From Diplonema papillatum (taxonomy: Eukaryota; Euglenozoa; Diplonemea; Diplonemida; Diplonemidae), in the NCBI GenBank assembly GCA_030068145.1, contig JAPJBO010000264.1:62001-126000 (forward strand): 64,000 nt of DNA, read 5' to 3'. The notes under the pieces are model-generated. The model did no database searches. It saw nothing but the letters and a program-made list of their open reading frames with translations, and had not been told where the DNA came from. This document shows, piece by piece, positions 43,503 through 53,207 of the stretch. Both the position numbers and the translations under genes were made by a program. Each line of letters opens with the position of its first letter. The stretch's first letter is position 1.

Positions 43503-44511
43503 GTGTGCATCCCCATCTTTTTTTGTGTCTAACAAATGCAATTTGTCAAGAACAAAACAGATCGATGGCAGCGCACTATCCTCACTCCCGTTAGATGAAC
43601 AAAACAGGTTTGAAGGAAGTGCGCACAAACAAAAAGGGACGTAAGTGAAAATCGCGCCGGCTTGAAAGGAAATGCTCGACGATGCTGCCCGACAAAGAAG
43701 AGAAGGGATCCCAAGTGCTGTAACTACCGAACCACCTGTTGAACGGACGTGAGGTCATGCGGGTCTACCCCTACACGACAAATCACACAAACACAACAGG
43801 TCAAAGTCCTGAGTGAGAAAGCAACACACGGTGGTGTAAGCGAAGAACAAATCAGATTGTGTTTGTATTGTATTTGCCCCTTACCTCTATATCTCCTCCC
43901 TTCCATTCAGAGTCGAAGCAGCTACGTCGAGTATTTTTGTATAAGCACCCGCTTTGTAGGAAATGCTTGAGGAGACTGCCAGTTGCGATAGATCAAAGGA
44001 GGTAAATGTGCTGTAGCCCACACGAAACACAGGTAATCTGGGTTTAGTGGCGGGCGTAAGCGTTCAACAAAAAGACCCACTTTGTAGTTGTATTGTTTTC
44101 TCCCCCTCTAGCATCCTTCGAAATGAGCACAAGGCAGTCCCTCGAATATTTTGGTGTTGACAATGAAGAAGCAAAACCCGAGCCGCAACGAGCTTTTTGT
44201 GTGTGGGGTTTATTAGTCGTATAAGATCGAAGATCTTAGAAGATTAATACTGTTCCGACGAGAACTAACACTTGTACAAAGGTTATAACCCCGTCGCTCC
44301 CGAGAAGAACACCGCAATTTTACCTCTCGCAAGTGTACATCTTGATCATTGTTATGTCAACGCAGCGACACCGCTTGAAGAAGTTCGTGGCATACACACG
44401 AGAATCTCTGCATGACCTTTCTACGTTTGTTACGCACCATCAATCTGGCATCACGCAGCAGCAAGGACGAGAGCAGCGAGACGGGCGAGGAGGAGAGTAT
44501 TATCCACAACA

Positions 44512-44876
44512 AAAACCTTATATTAGGGCGGAAGCAACCCGCACCACGTGAAGCACCGCAAGTGTCGCGAAACCCAAGCACTACTCTACGAGAAAATACA
44601 TAAAAACGCGGACAACAGACCGGTACGGGCTTCAACGCAACCCCTGCTCAACTTGTAGAACGTGGGGGGCCCAAGATTACACTCCACGAAGGAATGTACT
44701 TGGTGTCGGTCACAAACAGTCCCGGATATGGCTAGCCATAACCCATAACGAAAGCATGCACTAAATATACAATCCGTAACCATAAAGCCCTTTCTTGCTC
44801 TAAGAGAACCCATTCATGAACGGTCACACGGAGACCCTAAAACCCCGGTATTTCAAGCGAACTTTAACTCTGAAAA
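44512..44876 (+). mobile_element. ACTCTAAAA-tailed retroposon, long copy
   Basis: Same extent as 13373-13732, from GGGCGGAAGCAACCCGCACC to AACTTTAACTCTGAAAA. No target duplication found. Confidence 0.6.
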
Positions 44877-45040
44877 GGGGGGTTTGCTCTCTCGTTTATT
44901 CCGCTAAAAATCCCCCCTACCCTACTCGACAAAACCGTTATTTCTCCCTTTCAAAACAAAACTACGCACTTCTTTGTTTAGCAATGCTTCTGGCGTCCCC
45001 TCTTTGACTGGATTACACGGTGTGTACATCTAGCGCGGAA

Positions 45041-45324
45041 GAAGAGAAGAAGAAAAAGGCCGCTCCGGGTCCAGGAACGTGACGGTCAACCACAGCTTGC
45101 AAGGCTTGAGTCGGAGGCAGCACAGTGCCACAACCCCGTCCGCTCTGCCCTGGCTGACGTCTCGACGAGCTTATGTTCAGCGCAAGCGCCAAGCCCCAAA
45201 GTGCGCCGAGCCTTGATGCTTTAGTTTGGGAAATCGGTAGCCACTTGACCCGTAGGCCCGTGGCTCTGCAGTACGGCCGAACACGTGAAGCTTGGCTCCC
45301 GTGTAGCAGGCTTTCCCTGGTACC
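45041..45324. mobile_element. R265 retroposon-like element, copy 5
   Basis: Flanked by a perfect 12-bp repeat TCTAGCGCGGAA at 45029-45040 and 45325-45336, with the purine tract inside the left repeat and GGTACC at the right end. Confidence 0.75.
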
Positions 45325-45406
45325 TCTAGCGCGGAAAAGAAATGTATTGTCGACGAGAAAATGAGGGTCTCCGGGCGCCCTTCGTCAAATATTTTAGAGC
45401 TTATTA

Positions 45407-45586
45407 TGAGCCGGTCCTTCCCCTCTTGATAGACCGTGATAGACCGAAGAATACAGCACCGGGCAATTCGGTGCAGCTCTAGGGACTAGGGATGGACCTG
45501 ATAGACCGTGGTGGACCGTGGTTCACTGTGATAAACAGCGGCAGGCACTTCCATGCAGTTTCAAGAGATAGCGACGGACCGGCTCA
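45407..45586. mobile_element. MITE with TGAGCCGGTCC ends and 5-bp target duplication, copy 2
   Basis: 180 bp, both ends TGAGCCGGTCC, flanked by TATTA at 45402-45406 and 45587-45591. Ends 78 bp before an exon. Confidence 0.82.
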
Positions 45587-45664
45587 TATTACGTATCAGG
45601 GGTTTCTGCCGTTAGCCCACTTAAAACCCTGAACTTAAACCGCCACCACCGCCATCACCCACAG

Positions 45665-46031
45665 CGAGGAGTCGGTGAAAGCGTGCCCTGATGACAAACT
45701 GCTGCGGTACCTGTCGAGGAAGTACGGCTGCGGGCACTGCGTGCGGGAGAAGGTGGACGCGTCGCGCCCGACGACAACCGTGATCGCGTTCGGTTTGCTG
45801 CCCGGCACCGGGTACACCGTCAACGACCTCCGCCTGTCGGTCATGCGCTTCGTCGACACGGAGCCGGAGCATGTCGTCGTCCCCCGCCTGCCCAACGGCG
45901 AACCCCGCGGCTACGCCCTGCTCCTCTTCCGCAGCATCGGGCTCTCCGCTGACCTGGTCCGGAACAGCCAAGGCAAAATCGCCCTCACCACCAAACCGAA
46001 GCACCTGGAGCTCGTCTTGGAGTACGGTCGG
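45665..46031 (+). CDS. RBM5/RBM10-like protein, exon with first RRM
   Basis: Follows CATCACCCACAG and starts with one base that completes the codon left by the previous exon. Encodes I-E-E-S-V-K-A-C-P-D-D-K-L-L-R-Y-L and then an RNA-recognition motif: RNP2-like V-I-A-F-G-L-L and RNP1-like R-G-Y-A-L-L-L-F about 50 residues later, closing with L-E-L-V-L-E-Y-G-R. In RBM5 the first RRM likewise ends in a short strand leading to an E-D-W motif. The donor GTGTGT at 46032 leaves phase 0. Confidence 0.7.
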
Positions 46032-47200
46032 GTGTGTACAATCCTTTTACACCAGCGCCAGCATGGGGGGAAGGGAATGCTCGACAAAAAGCTGCCTGAC
46101 AAAGAACCGAAAGGGATCCCAAGTGCTGTAACTACCGCACCACGTGCTGAACGGACGTGAGTTCAGGCGGATCTACCCCCTACACGGCAATACACACAAA
46201 CACAACATGCCAAAGTCCTGAGTGAGAAAACGACGCACGGTGGTGTAAGCGAAGAACAAATCAGATTGTGTTGGTATTGTAATCATGCCCTTCTACCTCT
46301 ATTATTTTGTATAAGCACCTGCTTTGTAGGAAATGCTTGAGGAGACTGCCAGTTGCGATAGATCAAAGGAGGTAAATGTGCTGTAGCCCACTTGAAACAC
46401 AGGTAAATCAGGGTTCTGTGGCGGGCGTAAGCGTTCAACAAAAAAGACCCACTTTGTAGTTGTATTGTTTTTTACATAAGCGCCAGCTTGAAAGGAAATG
46501 CTCGACGATGCTGCCCGACAAAGAACAGAAGGGATCCAAAGTGCTATAACTACCGAACCACGTGTTGAACGGACGTGAGGTCATGCGGGTCTACCCCTAC
46601 ACGACAAATCACACAAACACAACAGGTCAAAAGTCCTGAGTGAGAAAACAACACACGGTGGTGTAAGCGAAGAACAAATCAGATTGTGTTTGTATTGTAT
46701 TTGCCCCTTACCTCTATATTTCCCCCCTTCCATTCGGAGTCGAAGCAGCTACGTCGAGTATTTCTCCCTGATCATTTGGCCTCCTCGATTTCGTCAGCAG
46801 AGGTACCACATGTGGCCCAACACGTGACAAGACGTAAGATGTGATCGTAAGTTGAAGAAACCCGCAACTCAGCATATTCGACTCCTCAAGATCTTGTGCA
46901 GGATACTCGGTCCTATGACGGCGGACGGTAGGGGGGAACGTGTACAATGTTTTTGTTCGTGCGTACGTGCGTAACCCCTGTTTTAAGCACAGAACGCTGC
47001 CATCTGACGCTTTTTGATACATATAGACAAGCAAGCTTGTCACCATAAGAAATTGATGCGCGATCGGTTTAAAAAACAAAATATTCGACGTCGCTGCTTT
47101 GACTCCGAATGGAAGGGAGGAAAATACTCGAGGGACTGCCTTGTGCTCATTTCGAAGGAGGCTAGAGGGGCTTTTTACACCGCATCCCAACTCCACCCAG
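46032..47200 (+). other. Intron with DR1 copies
   Basis: Holds a DR1 copy (46311-46475) and two copies of an ~200-bp segment marked by GGTCATGCGGGTCTACCCC-like sequence, also present at 43660-43930. No other gene. Confidence 0.5.
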
Positions 47201-47259
47201 CAGATAGAAGACTGGGGCTCTCACTACGCCACCACAGCAGCCGCCGACCTCATCGTAAG
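47201..47259 (+). CDS. RBM5/RBM10-like protein, 59-nt linker exon
   Basis: After the acceptor CAACTCCACCCAG it reads Q-I-E-D-W-G-S-H-Y-A-T-T-A-A-A-D-L-I-V plus two bases. Phase 0 in and phase 2 out connect the exons at 46031 and 51172. Two overlapping donors exist (GTAAGG at 47255, GTATGT at 47260); only the second keeps the downstream frame. E-D-W recalls the RBM5 linker, and D-L-I-V-R-G-L across the next junction would be the RNP2 strand of a second RRM. Confidence 0.55.
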
Positions 47260-47917
47260 GTATGTCGTCAACGCTTACACCAACCGGAACCGCCCGTGGC
47301 TTAGAGAACCGAAACACGGTGCAGACAGGACACCGTGTGGCGATGCGCACAAAACCATTCCAAAGCACGTTCTTGCATCGCCCCCGGCCCTCGTAGTCCC
47401 TTCCTTTATTGTCTGCCGCCGTAGGCCGCGCAGTCGCAAGAAAGAAGAGGGCCCGCAGCGTTACAAGGCGGCGATCCCCTGCGAGACGAGCTCAGCCGCC
47501 GGCCAGAGCGCCCGCTGCAGCACCAACTCCGGTGCCGCCACTCGCTGTAGCAGAGCCGCAACCTGCAGCGCGCCTCCGGAACGACTTACGCCCGCCGTAG
47601 CAGTGCGAAGACAAGTGAGGAGACCGGAAACTCCCCGGAGAGATCGGTCCCTGCACTCTAACTCGTCTCTCTCTCTCTCTCTTGTCTTTTGTTTTCTTCG
47701 AAGAACTCGTTGCCAGCACCGAGCATGCATACGAGGCAGTGTCCTGTCTATAATGCCGGAATGAAAAGATCGGTTTCGAAACAGTCTAAAAACGCCCTCG
47801 GACCAAAGGAAATGACCCCCGGTTGACTTCCAGATGGGTTCTTCCATATTTGAACGGTCGCCAGGAGGCTGACATACAGAGAGGCACTTATCTCTCCCTG
47901 CTGTAATACCCGTACAG

Positions 47918-47974
47918 AGGACTCGACGGGCGAACGACGAGCGAGCAGCTGCTGGCAGGGCTGAGACAGGCGCT
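47918..47974 (+). pseudogene. 5' echo of the second-RRM exon, left half
   Basis: Copies the start of the 51172 exon (GACTCGACGGGCGAACGACG to CAGGCGCTA) and is cut by a TIR transposon; the right half resumes at 49550. Confidence 0.6.
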
Positions 47975-48607
47975 ACTGGGGGGGCCCAAATACAATAGGT
48001 ATAATATTGTATTTGGAGGGGAAGGATAGAGAAAACCAGGAATTGGAGCTGGCGTCTTCTGGCCTCTCGCACTGGCTTGGCTATCTTGGGCTTGTGCTGA
48101 CCCCTTCCTCCGGTCGGATCGTGCATCTCCATCTGAAAACAAAGGGTGAAACCAAAGCGGATACTTACAAACAAACGAAGGGGAAGTACACCGACCATGA
48201 GGCAAGCTATGATCGCCGCTGGGACGACGTCACGCGGGGGATGGAGGGTGGGAAAAAGAATCGGGAAGGTGTGACTGACATTCTTTGATCCTGTTGGTTC
48301 GGGCTAGTTCAGCTACCATTTACCGGAATATTGCTAGTCGTCGAAGCCAGCCCCACCCCGAATTCTTCTGGTGTCGATTCGAGGTGGTCGTGCTCGTCTA
48401 GCCATGCGTCTTGCTCCAATTCCCTCAGTAAACTGCAAGTTTTCAAACAGTCTGGATGCTGATAGTCTGGGTGCAGGCACTTGCAGGTCAACATTGGAGG
48501 AAATTTGGCAAATATTTTGTGGGGTGGAAAGAGCTACCCCCCCGGCATGTATGGCACCTTTTCTACACTCGATGTGGCCAAAAAATCTGGCCCCCAGATG
48601 GCATTTC

Positions 48608-48693
48608 AGACTTTGGAAAAACCACTCCGCCGAGGAATCGAACCAGCACCCTCAGCATCACATGTGGGTGTGGTGACCGCTGGACCACGGGCT
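48608..48693 (-). other. tRNA-like Pol III box pair
   Basis: On the minus strand GTGGTCCAGCGGTCACC resembles an A box and GGTTCGATTCC is a good B box, but the anticodon stem does not pair and acceptor pairing is poor. Next to it lies a long T-run (48704-48731). Probably a tRNA-derived repeat, not a working tRNA. Confidence 0.35.
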
Positions 48694-48976
48694 AAAAAAA
48701 AGCTTTTTTTTTTTTTTTTTTTTTTTTTTTGAGTAAGCAACTACGGAAGACATGCAGGGGGCGAGAACTGCATTTACTCGTACGGGCAAGTCGTTCTTTT
48801 GTTCCTTTGTCAGGAAAGAAGAAGGACGGAATCTTCCTGTGCATGGAGCAGAACTCCAACCGTGGCTCATGCCACCATCGCCAGATAGTCGTAGTTAAAT
48901 TAGCTAACCCTCAGGCTGCTAAACTGTCAGTCGTTAAAGTTCATCAGTCGAAAGCGGGCCGTTTCTTTTTGTTTGG

Positions 48977-49249
48977 GTGCGGGCCAGCCCACCCAAGTAC
49001 ATCGACCAACTCATTTGTGCGGCACCGACCTGCCACGTTCAAGCTTGCTCCGACCACTGCACCCTCTGCCGACACTCGCTAGCCGTCGACGCTCATGACG
49101 GCAGCCCCATCCTGAAGTGCAAATCCTGCCGACGCGTCACTGCTGCTGTGTGCGCTCGGATTGGCGCCGCTCAAGCGGCCACCTTATGGCACTCGTTCGT
49201 TTGCAAAGATTGCTCCGTTCTTCTCTTACTTGTTCCCGGATTAGGATGA
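48977..49249 (+). CDS. Cys/His-rich open frame inside the TA-flanked element
   Basis: About 90 residues with many Cys: C-A-A-P-T-C, C-S-D-H-C-T-L-C-R-H, K-C-K-S-C-R-R, V-C, and H-S-F-V-C-K-D-C. The spacing suggests a zinc-binding fold of the PHD/RING or transposase C-terminal kind, but no family can be named. It is isolated: no upstream catalytic frame is seen. An (ACT)n microsatellite follows at 49252-49277. Confidence 0.35.
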   Translation: MRASPPKYIDQLICAAPTCHVQACSDHCTLCRHSLAVDAHDGSPILKCKSCRRVTAAVCARIGAAQAATLWHSFVCKDCSVLLLLVPGLG

Positions 49250-49551
49250 CACATACTACTACTACTACTACTACTACTGGGTGCGGGCCCTAGGAATTAT
49301 TGATCCCTGACCAGAGGAAAATGTCATAGACAGCGAAATCAAGCAGTAGGATTGAACTTTCGGCTTCAGGAGTGTTCCACATTGAACTTCTCTCGAAAAA
49401 GAAGCTGCTCTCGCGAGGGGAAGCCCGTGGAACCCCCTGCAAAACCCCACTGGGGACAAAGAATATTGTATTCCGAAACAATGCTCACCGAAACCCCCAT
49501 TTCAGCGTACCTATTGTATTCCGAAATAATATTGTGTTTGGGCCCCCCCAG

Positions 49552-49900
49552 TAGAGCCGCACCTGGTCGCCAGCGTGAAGGAGGCGGCGGTGGCGATCGA
49601 CCCGGAAACCGTCGGGGGCCTGCGGGAGTTCGGGTTCCTGCGGACGCCGAGCGTGCGGGAGGCTCGGAAGGTCCGCGAGGCGTGCGCGGAAATCCGGCTG
49701 CAGCTGCTGACGCCGGCTGCTTCGACGTGACCGTGAACTACTGCACGGACCCCGCCGACCCTGAGAAGACGAAGTTCATCGACCGCGTCGCCCTGTACAC
49801 CTCGCGCGAGCGGCAGCGCCTGAAGGAGAAGCGCGAGCGGGGGAAAAACGGCAAGACGCCTTCAAAGTCCAAAACTACCCCTGGTAAAGAAAGAAGTTGT
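49552..49900 (+). pseudogene. 5' echo of the second-RRM exon, right half
   Basis: Continues the echo from TAGAGCCGCACCTGG. It reads like 51227-51515 until K-R-E-R-G, where the exon sequence gives way to A-rich sequence. A one-base loss near 49708 breaks the frame. Confidence 0.6.
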
Positions 49901-49914
49901 CGACAAAGAAAGAA

Positions 49915-50227
49915 AGAAAAGAAGAAGAAAAAGAAAAAAGAAAAAAGAAAAAGAAAAAGACCGTTCCTGGTCCAGGAACGTGACGGTCAACCACAGCTTG
50001 CAAAGCTTGAGTCGGAGGCAGCACAGTGCCACAACCCCGTCCGCTTTGCCCTGTGGCTGACCGTCTCGACGAGCTTGTGTTCAGCGCAAGCGCCAAGCCC
50101 CAAGGTGCGCCACGCCTTGATACTTTAGTTTGGGAAATCGGTAGCCACTTGACCCGTAGGCCCGTGGCTCTGCAGTACCGCCGAACACGTGAAGCTTGGC
50201 TCCCGTGTAGCAGGCTTTCCCTGGTAC
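49915..50227. mobile_element. R265 retroposon-like element, copy 6 (empty site nearby)
   Basis: Flanked by CGACAAAGAAAGAA at 49901-49914 and 50228-50241. The neighbouring echo has the matching unoccupied site at about 50908-50935 (GTCGACAAAGAACG followed by the same GTGGGAAACCGC sequence), which proves a clean insertion. Confidence 0.82.
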
Positions 50228-50514
50228 CGACAAAGAAAGAAGAAAGAAAAAAAAAGGTGGGAAACCGCAAGATAAAGCCTTTACCGGGTCGACCGGAGAC
50301 ATGAAACACGGATTCTTAAACTCGAAACAGCCTAAAAAAAAAAAAACACTACCTTCAACAAACCTTTACGACAAATGGTCACCCGGAGACTATAAAACCC
50401 CGGATCTCTATGCGAACTTGCACTCTAGTCAATCTCGCATTCCCGCGAATAAGACTTTGCTAGCATCAAGCAGAGACAGTTACCACCCCCTAATACCCAT
50501 GCAGAGGACTCGAC

Positions 50515-50850
50515 GGGCGAACGACGGGGGAGCAGCTGCTGGCAGGGCTGAGACAGGCGCTAGAGCCGCACCTGGTCGCCAGCGTGAAGGAGGCGGCGGT
50601 GGCGATCGACCCGGAAACCGTCGGGGGCCTGCGGGAGTTCGGGTTCCTGCGGACGCCGAGCGTGCGGGAGGCTCGGAAGGTCCGCGAGGCGTGCGCGGAA
50701 ACCCGGCTGCAGCTGCTGACCGGCTGCTTCGACGTGACCGTGAACTACTGCACGGACCCCGCCGACCCCGAGAAGACGAAGTTCATCGACCGCGTCGCCC
50801 TGTACACCTCGCGCGAGCGGCAGCGCCTGAAGGAGAAGCGCGAGCGGGGG
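50515..50850 (+). pseudogene. 5' echo of the second-RRM exon, complete copy
   Basis: Starts after CCCATGCAG, as in the real exon, and matches it for ~335 bp before breaking off at K-R-E-R-G-K-N-G. Together with 657 bp of intron it repeats just ahead of the real exon (50515 against 51172). Confidence 0.65.
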
Positions 50851-51171
50851 AAAAACGGCAAGACGCCTTCAAAGTCCAAAACTACCCCTGGTAAAGAAAG
50901 AAGTTGTCGACAAAGAACGAAGAAAAAAAAGTGGGAAACCGCAAGATAAAGCCTTTACCGGGTCGACCGGAAACATGAAACACGGATTCTTAAACCCGAA
51001 ACAGCCTAAAAACACTACCTTCAACGAACCTTTACGACAAATGGTCACCCGGAGACTATAAAACCCCGGATCTCTTAGGAGAACTTACACTCTAATCAAT
51101 TTCGCATTCCCGCGAAGAAGACTTTGCTTGCATCAAGCAGAGACAGTTACCACCCCCTAATACCCATGCAG

Positions 51172-52498
51172 AGGACTCGACGGGCGAACGACGGGGGAGC
51201 AGCTGCTGGCAGGGCTGAGACAGGCGCTAGAGCCGCACCTGGTCGCCAGCGTGAAGGAGGCGGCGGTGGCGATCGACCCGGAAACCGTCGGGGGCCTGCG
51301 GGAGTTCGGGTTCCTGCGGACGCCGAGCGTGCGGGAGGCGCGGAAGGTCCGCGAGGCGTGCGCGGAAATCCGGCTGCAGCTGCTGACCGGCTGCTTCGAC
51401 GTGACCGTGAACTACTGCGCGGACCCCGCCGACCCCGAGAAGACGAAGTTCATCGACCGCGTCGCCCTGTACACCTCGCGCGAGCGGCAGCGCCTGAAGG
51501 AGAAGCGCGAGCGGGAGAAGAACGAGGAGGATCCGTTCGGCGCGGTTTTCGCCCTCGTCGAGGAGGCCGAAAAGCGCCACCTCAGCGACGCCGCCGCGCC
51601 GCCCGCCGAGCAGCCGCCGGCCGCCGCCGCGAAGCAGCAGACCGACGAGCAAAAAGCCGCCATCCGAGAAACCCTCCGCGGGTACTACAAGAATTGGGCC
51701 ACCGCAACCGACGAGCAGCGCGCGTACTACACCCGGTGGCACTCGTACTACTTCGCGAACCAGCCGGCGGGGGGAGATTCGGCGCCGACGGCCGCGGCCG
51801 CGCCCAGCACGCAGGCAACGGCTGGTCCCACCCCAGCAGCTGCCGCAGCGCAGCAAACCCCCGAACCGGTGATCGTCGCGCCGGCCAACAACCTGGCCGC
51901 GATCCAAGCGAAGCTCGCTGCCGCCAAAAAGAACGCGGCGCCCGCGTCGTTCGCGCCCGCCGGCAACGGGAGGGCCGCCGCTGCCAGCGAAAAGCGCAGC
52001 ATCCCTTCAGCAGGCAGCCGAACCGCGGCAGCCGGCGAAAGGCAGGCTTCGGGCGAGAAGCGGGTGGCCGCCACGTTCGTGCCGGGCGCGGGCGGCGTCG
52101 TGCGCCGGTTCTCGGAGGCGCCGATCGCGGGGCCGGGGTTCGCGGGCAAGCCGCCGCAGCGGTTCTCGAAGGCGCCCGTGGTGGCCCCGGAGAGCTTCCG
52201 AGCGTGGCGCGAGCCGGCGGCGAGGTTTTCGGGCTTCAAAGAGCAGCCGGCTGCGACAGGATCCACAGCAGTCACCTCAACAGGCTTTTCGGAGGCGCCA
52301 GTAACCTCAACAGGCTTTTCAGAGGCGCCAGTAACCTCAACAGGGTTCTCAGAAGCACCAGTCACGTCGACAGGGTTCTCAGAGGCGCCCCCTGCTGCTT
52401 CTTCGACTTCGTCGGCTCTGTTCCCGAAGCTAGCTTCACCATTCGCCCAGCAGCCGCAGCAGACGCAAGGCCAAGCGGTTCGATCTCGGTTCTCGTGA
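51172..52498 (+). CDS. RBM5/RBM10-like protein, exon with second RRM and low-complexity tail
   Basis: After CCCATGCAG one base completes the previous codon. R-G-L-D-G-R-T-T-G-E-Q-L-L continues the RNP2 strand from the 59-nt exon; RNP1-like L-R-E-F-G-F-L-R-T-P follows about 40 residues later. A charged helix (S-R-E-R-Q-R-L-K-E-K-R) leads to an aromatic part (G-Y-Y-K-N-W ... A-Y-Y-T-R-W-H-S-Y-Y-F), then Ala/Pro-rich sequence and four repeats of V-T-S-T-G-F-S-E-A-P (52264-52385). The open frame stops at TGA 52496, but that TGA lies in GTGAGT, a consensus donor at 52495, so the exon may instead end at 52494 and continue outside. A longer frame (51124-52668) is a shadow. Confidence 0.62.
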
Positions 52499-52611
52499 GT
52501 TCGACGTGTGTCTGCTGCGGGCATATATTGTGCTCATGCGCGCCATGCATCGGAGACGACGTTCTCAGAGAGGCGCCCCCTGCTTCTTCATCACCGTCGG
52601 CTCTCTTCTGG

Positions 52612-52713
52612 AAGGGAGATCTGAGGACGCATCACAGCCCGATCCTGATTTACTGGAAAGGGATTTGAGGTTATGTACACTTGTTGTTGGGACCCGCATG
52701 ATGGTGAACTGCG
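52612..52713 (+). rRNA. LSU rRNA domain II fragment between exon echoes
   Basis: GAAGGGAGATCTGAGGACGC through CCCGATCCTGATTTACTGG to GACCCGCATGATGGTGAAC, the same segment as in 3362-3631 with small changes. It lies between the real exon end and its first 3' echo. Confidence 0.7.
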
Positions 52714-52725
52714 CCAGGCGGCGAA

Positions 52726-53112
52726 AGGCAGGCTTCGGGCGAGAAGCGGGTGGCCGACGCGTTCGTGCCGGGCGCGGGCGGCGTCGTGCGCCGGTTCTCG
52801 GAGGCGCCCATCGCGGGGCCGGGGTACCCGGGCAAGCCGCCGCAGCGGTTCTCGAAGGCGCCCGTGGTGGCCCCGGAGAGCTTCCGGCGTGGCGCGCGCC
52901 GGCGGCGAGGTTTTCGGGCTTCAAAGAGCAGCCGGCTGCGACAGGATCCTCAGAAGTCACCTCAACAGGCTTTTCAGAAGCACCAGTCGGTTCTCAGAGG
53001 CGCCCCCTGCTGCTTCTTCGACTTCGTCGGCTCTGTTCCCGAAGCTAGCTTCACCATTCGCCCAGCAGCCGCAGCAGACGCAAGGCCAAGCGGTTCGATC
53101 TCGGTTCTCGTG
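52726..53112 (+). pseudogene. 3' echo 1 of the RBM-like terminal exon
   Basis: Repeats 52038-52498 with an internal deletion of several STGFSEAP units and a frame change near 52890. The end, including GTTCTCGTGAGTTCGACG, is preserved. Confidence 0.65.
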
Positions 53113-53207
53113 AGTTCGACGTGTGTCTGCTGCAGGCATATATTGTGCATCGGAGAGTCGACGTTCTCAGAGGGGCCCCCTGCTTCATCTCCGTCGGCTC
53201 TCTTCCG

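Larger units (their letters stand above)
43503..45664 (+). other. Intron with DR1, retroposon, R265 and MITE insertions
   Basis: GTGTGC ... CATCACCCACAG. It holds a DR1 copy (43938-44110), a full-length ACTCTAAAA retroposon (44512-44876), an R265 copy (45041-45324) and a 5-bp-duplication MITE (45407-45586). Confidence 0.6.
47975..49551. mobile_element. 1.58-kb TIR element inserted in an exon echo (TA duplication)
   Basis: Left end CTGGGGGGGCCCAAATACAA and right end (reversed) CTGGGGGGGCCCAAACACAA differ at one base. The intact exon reads GGCGCTAGAGCCG; here GGCGCTA precedes and TAGAGCCG follows the element, so TA was duplicated. A TA duplication suggests a Tc1/mariner-like or other TA-targeting element. 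The interior has no recognised transposase. Confidence 0.75.

Noticed and set aside
48608..48693. Functional minus-strand tRNA gene
   Set aside because: Good B box but no pairing anticodon arm; it lies inside a transposon next to a long homopolymer run.
48703..48732. Pol III terminator or poly-A tail evidence
   Set aside because: The long T-run is adjacent to the tRNA-like boxes but in an order that fits neither a simple terminator nor a clear SINE tail; left uninterpreted.
51124..52668. 514-codon plus-strand frame over the second-RRM exon
   Set aside because: Arg/Gly-rich reading of the same GC-rich exon in another frame. The frame with the RRM motif fits the neighbouring exon phases and has ordinary composition.
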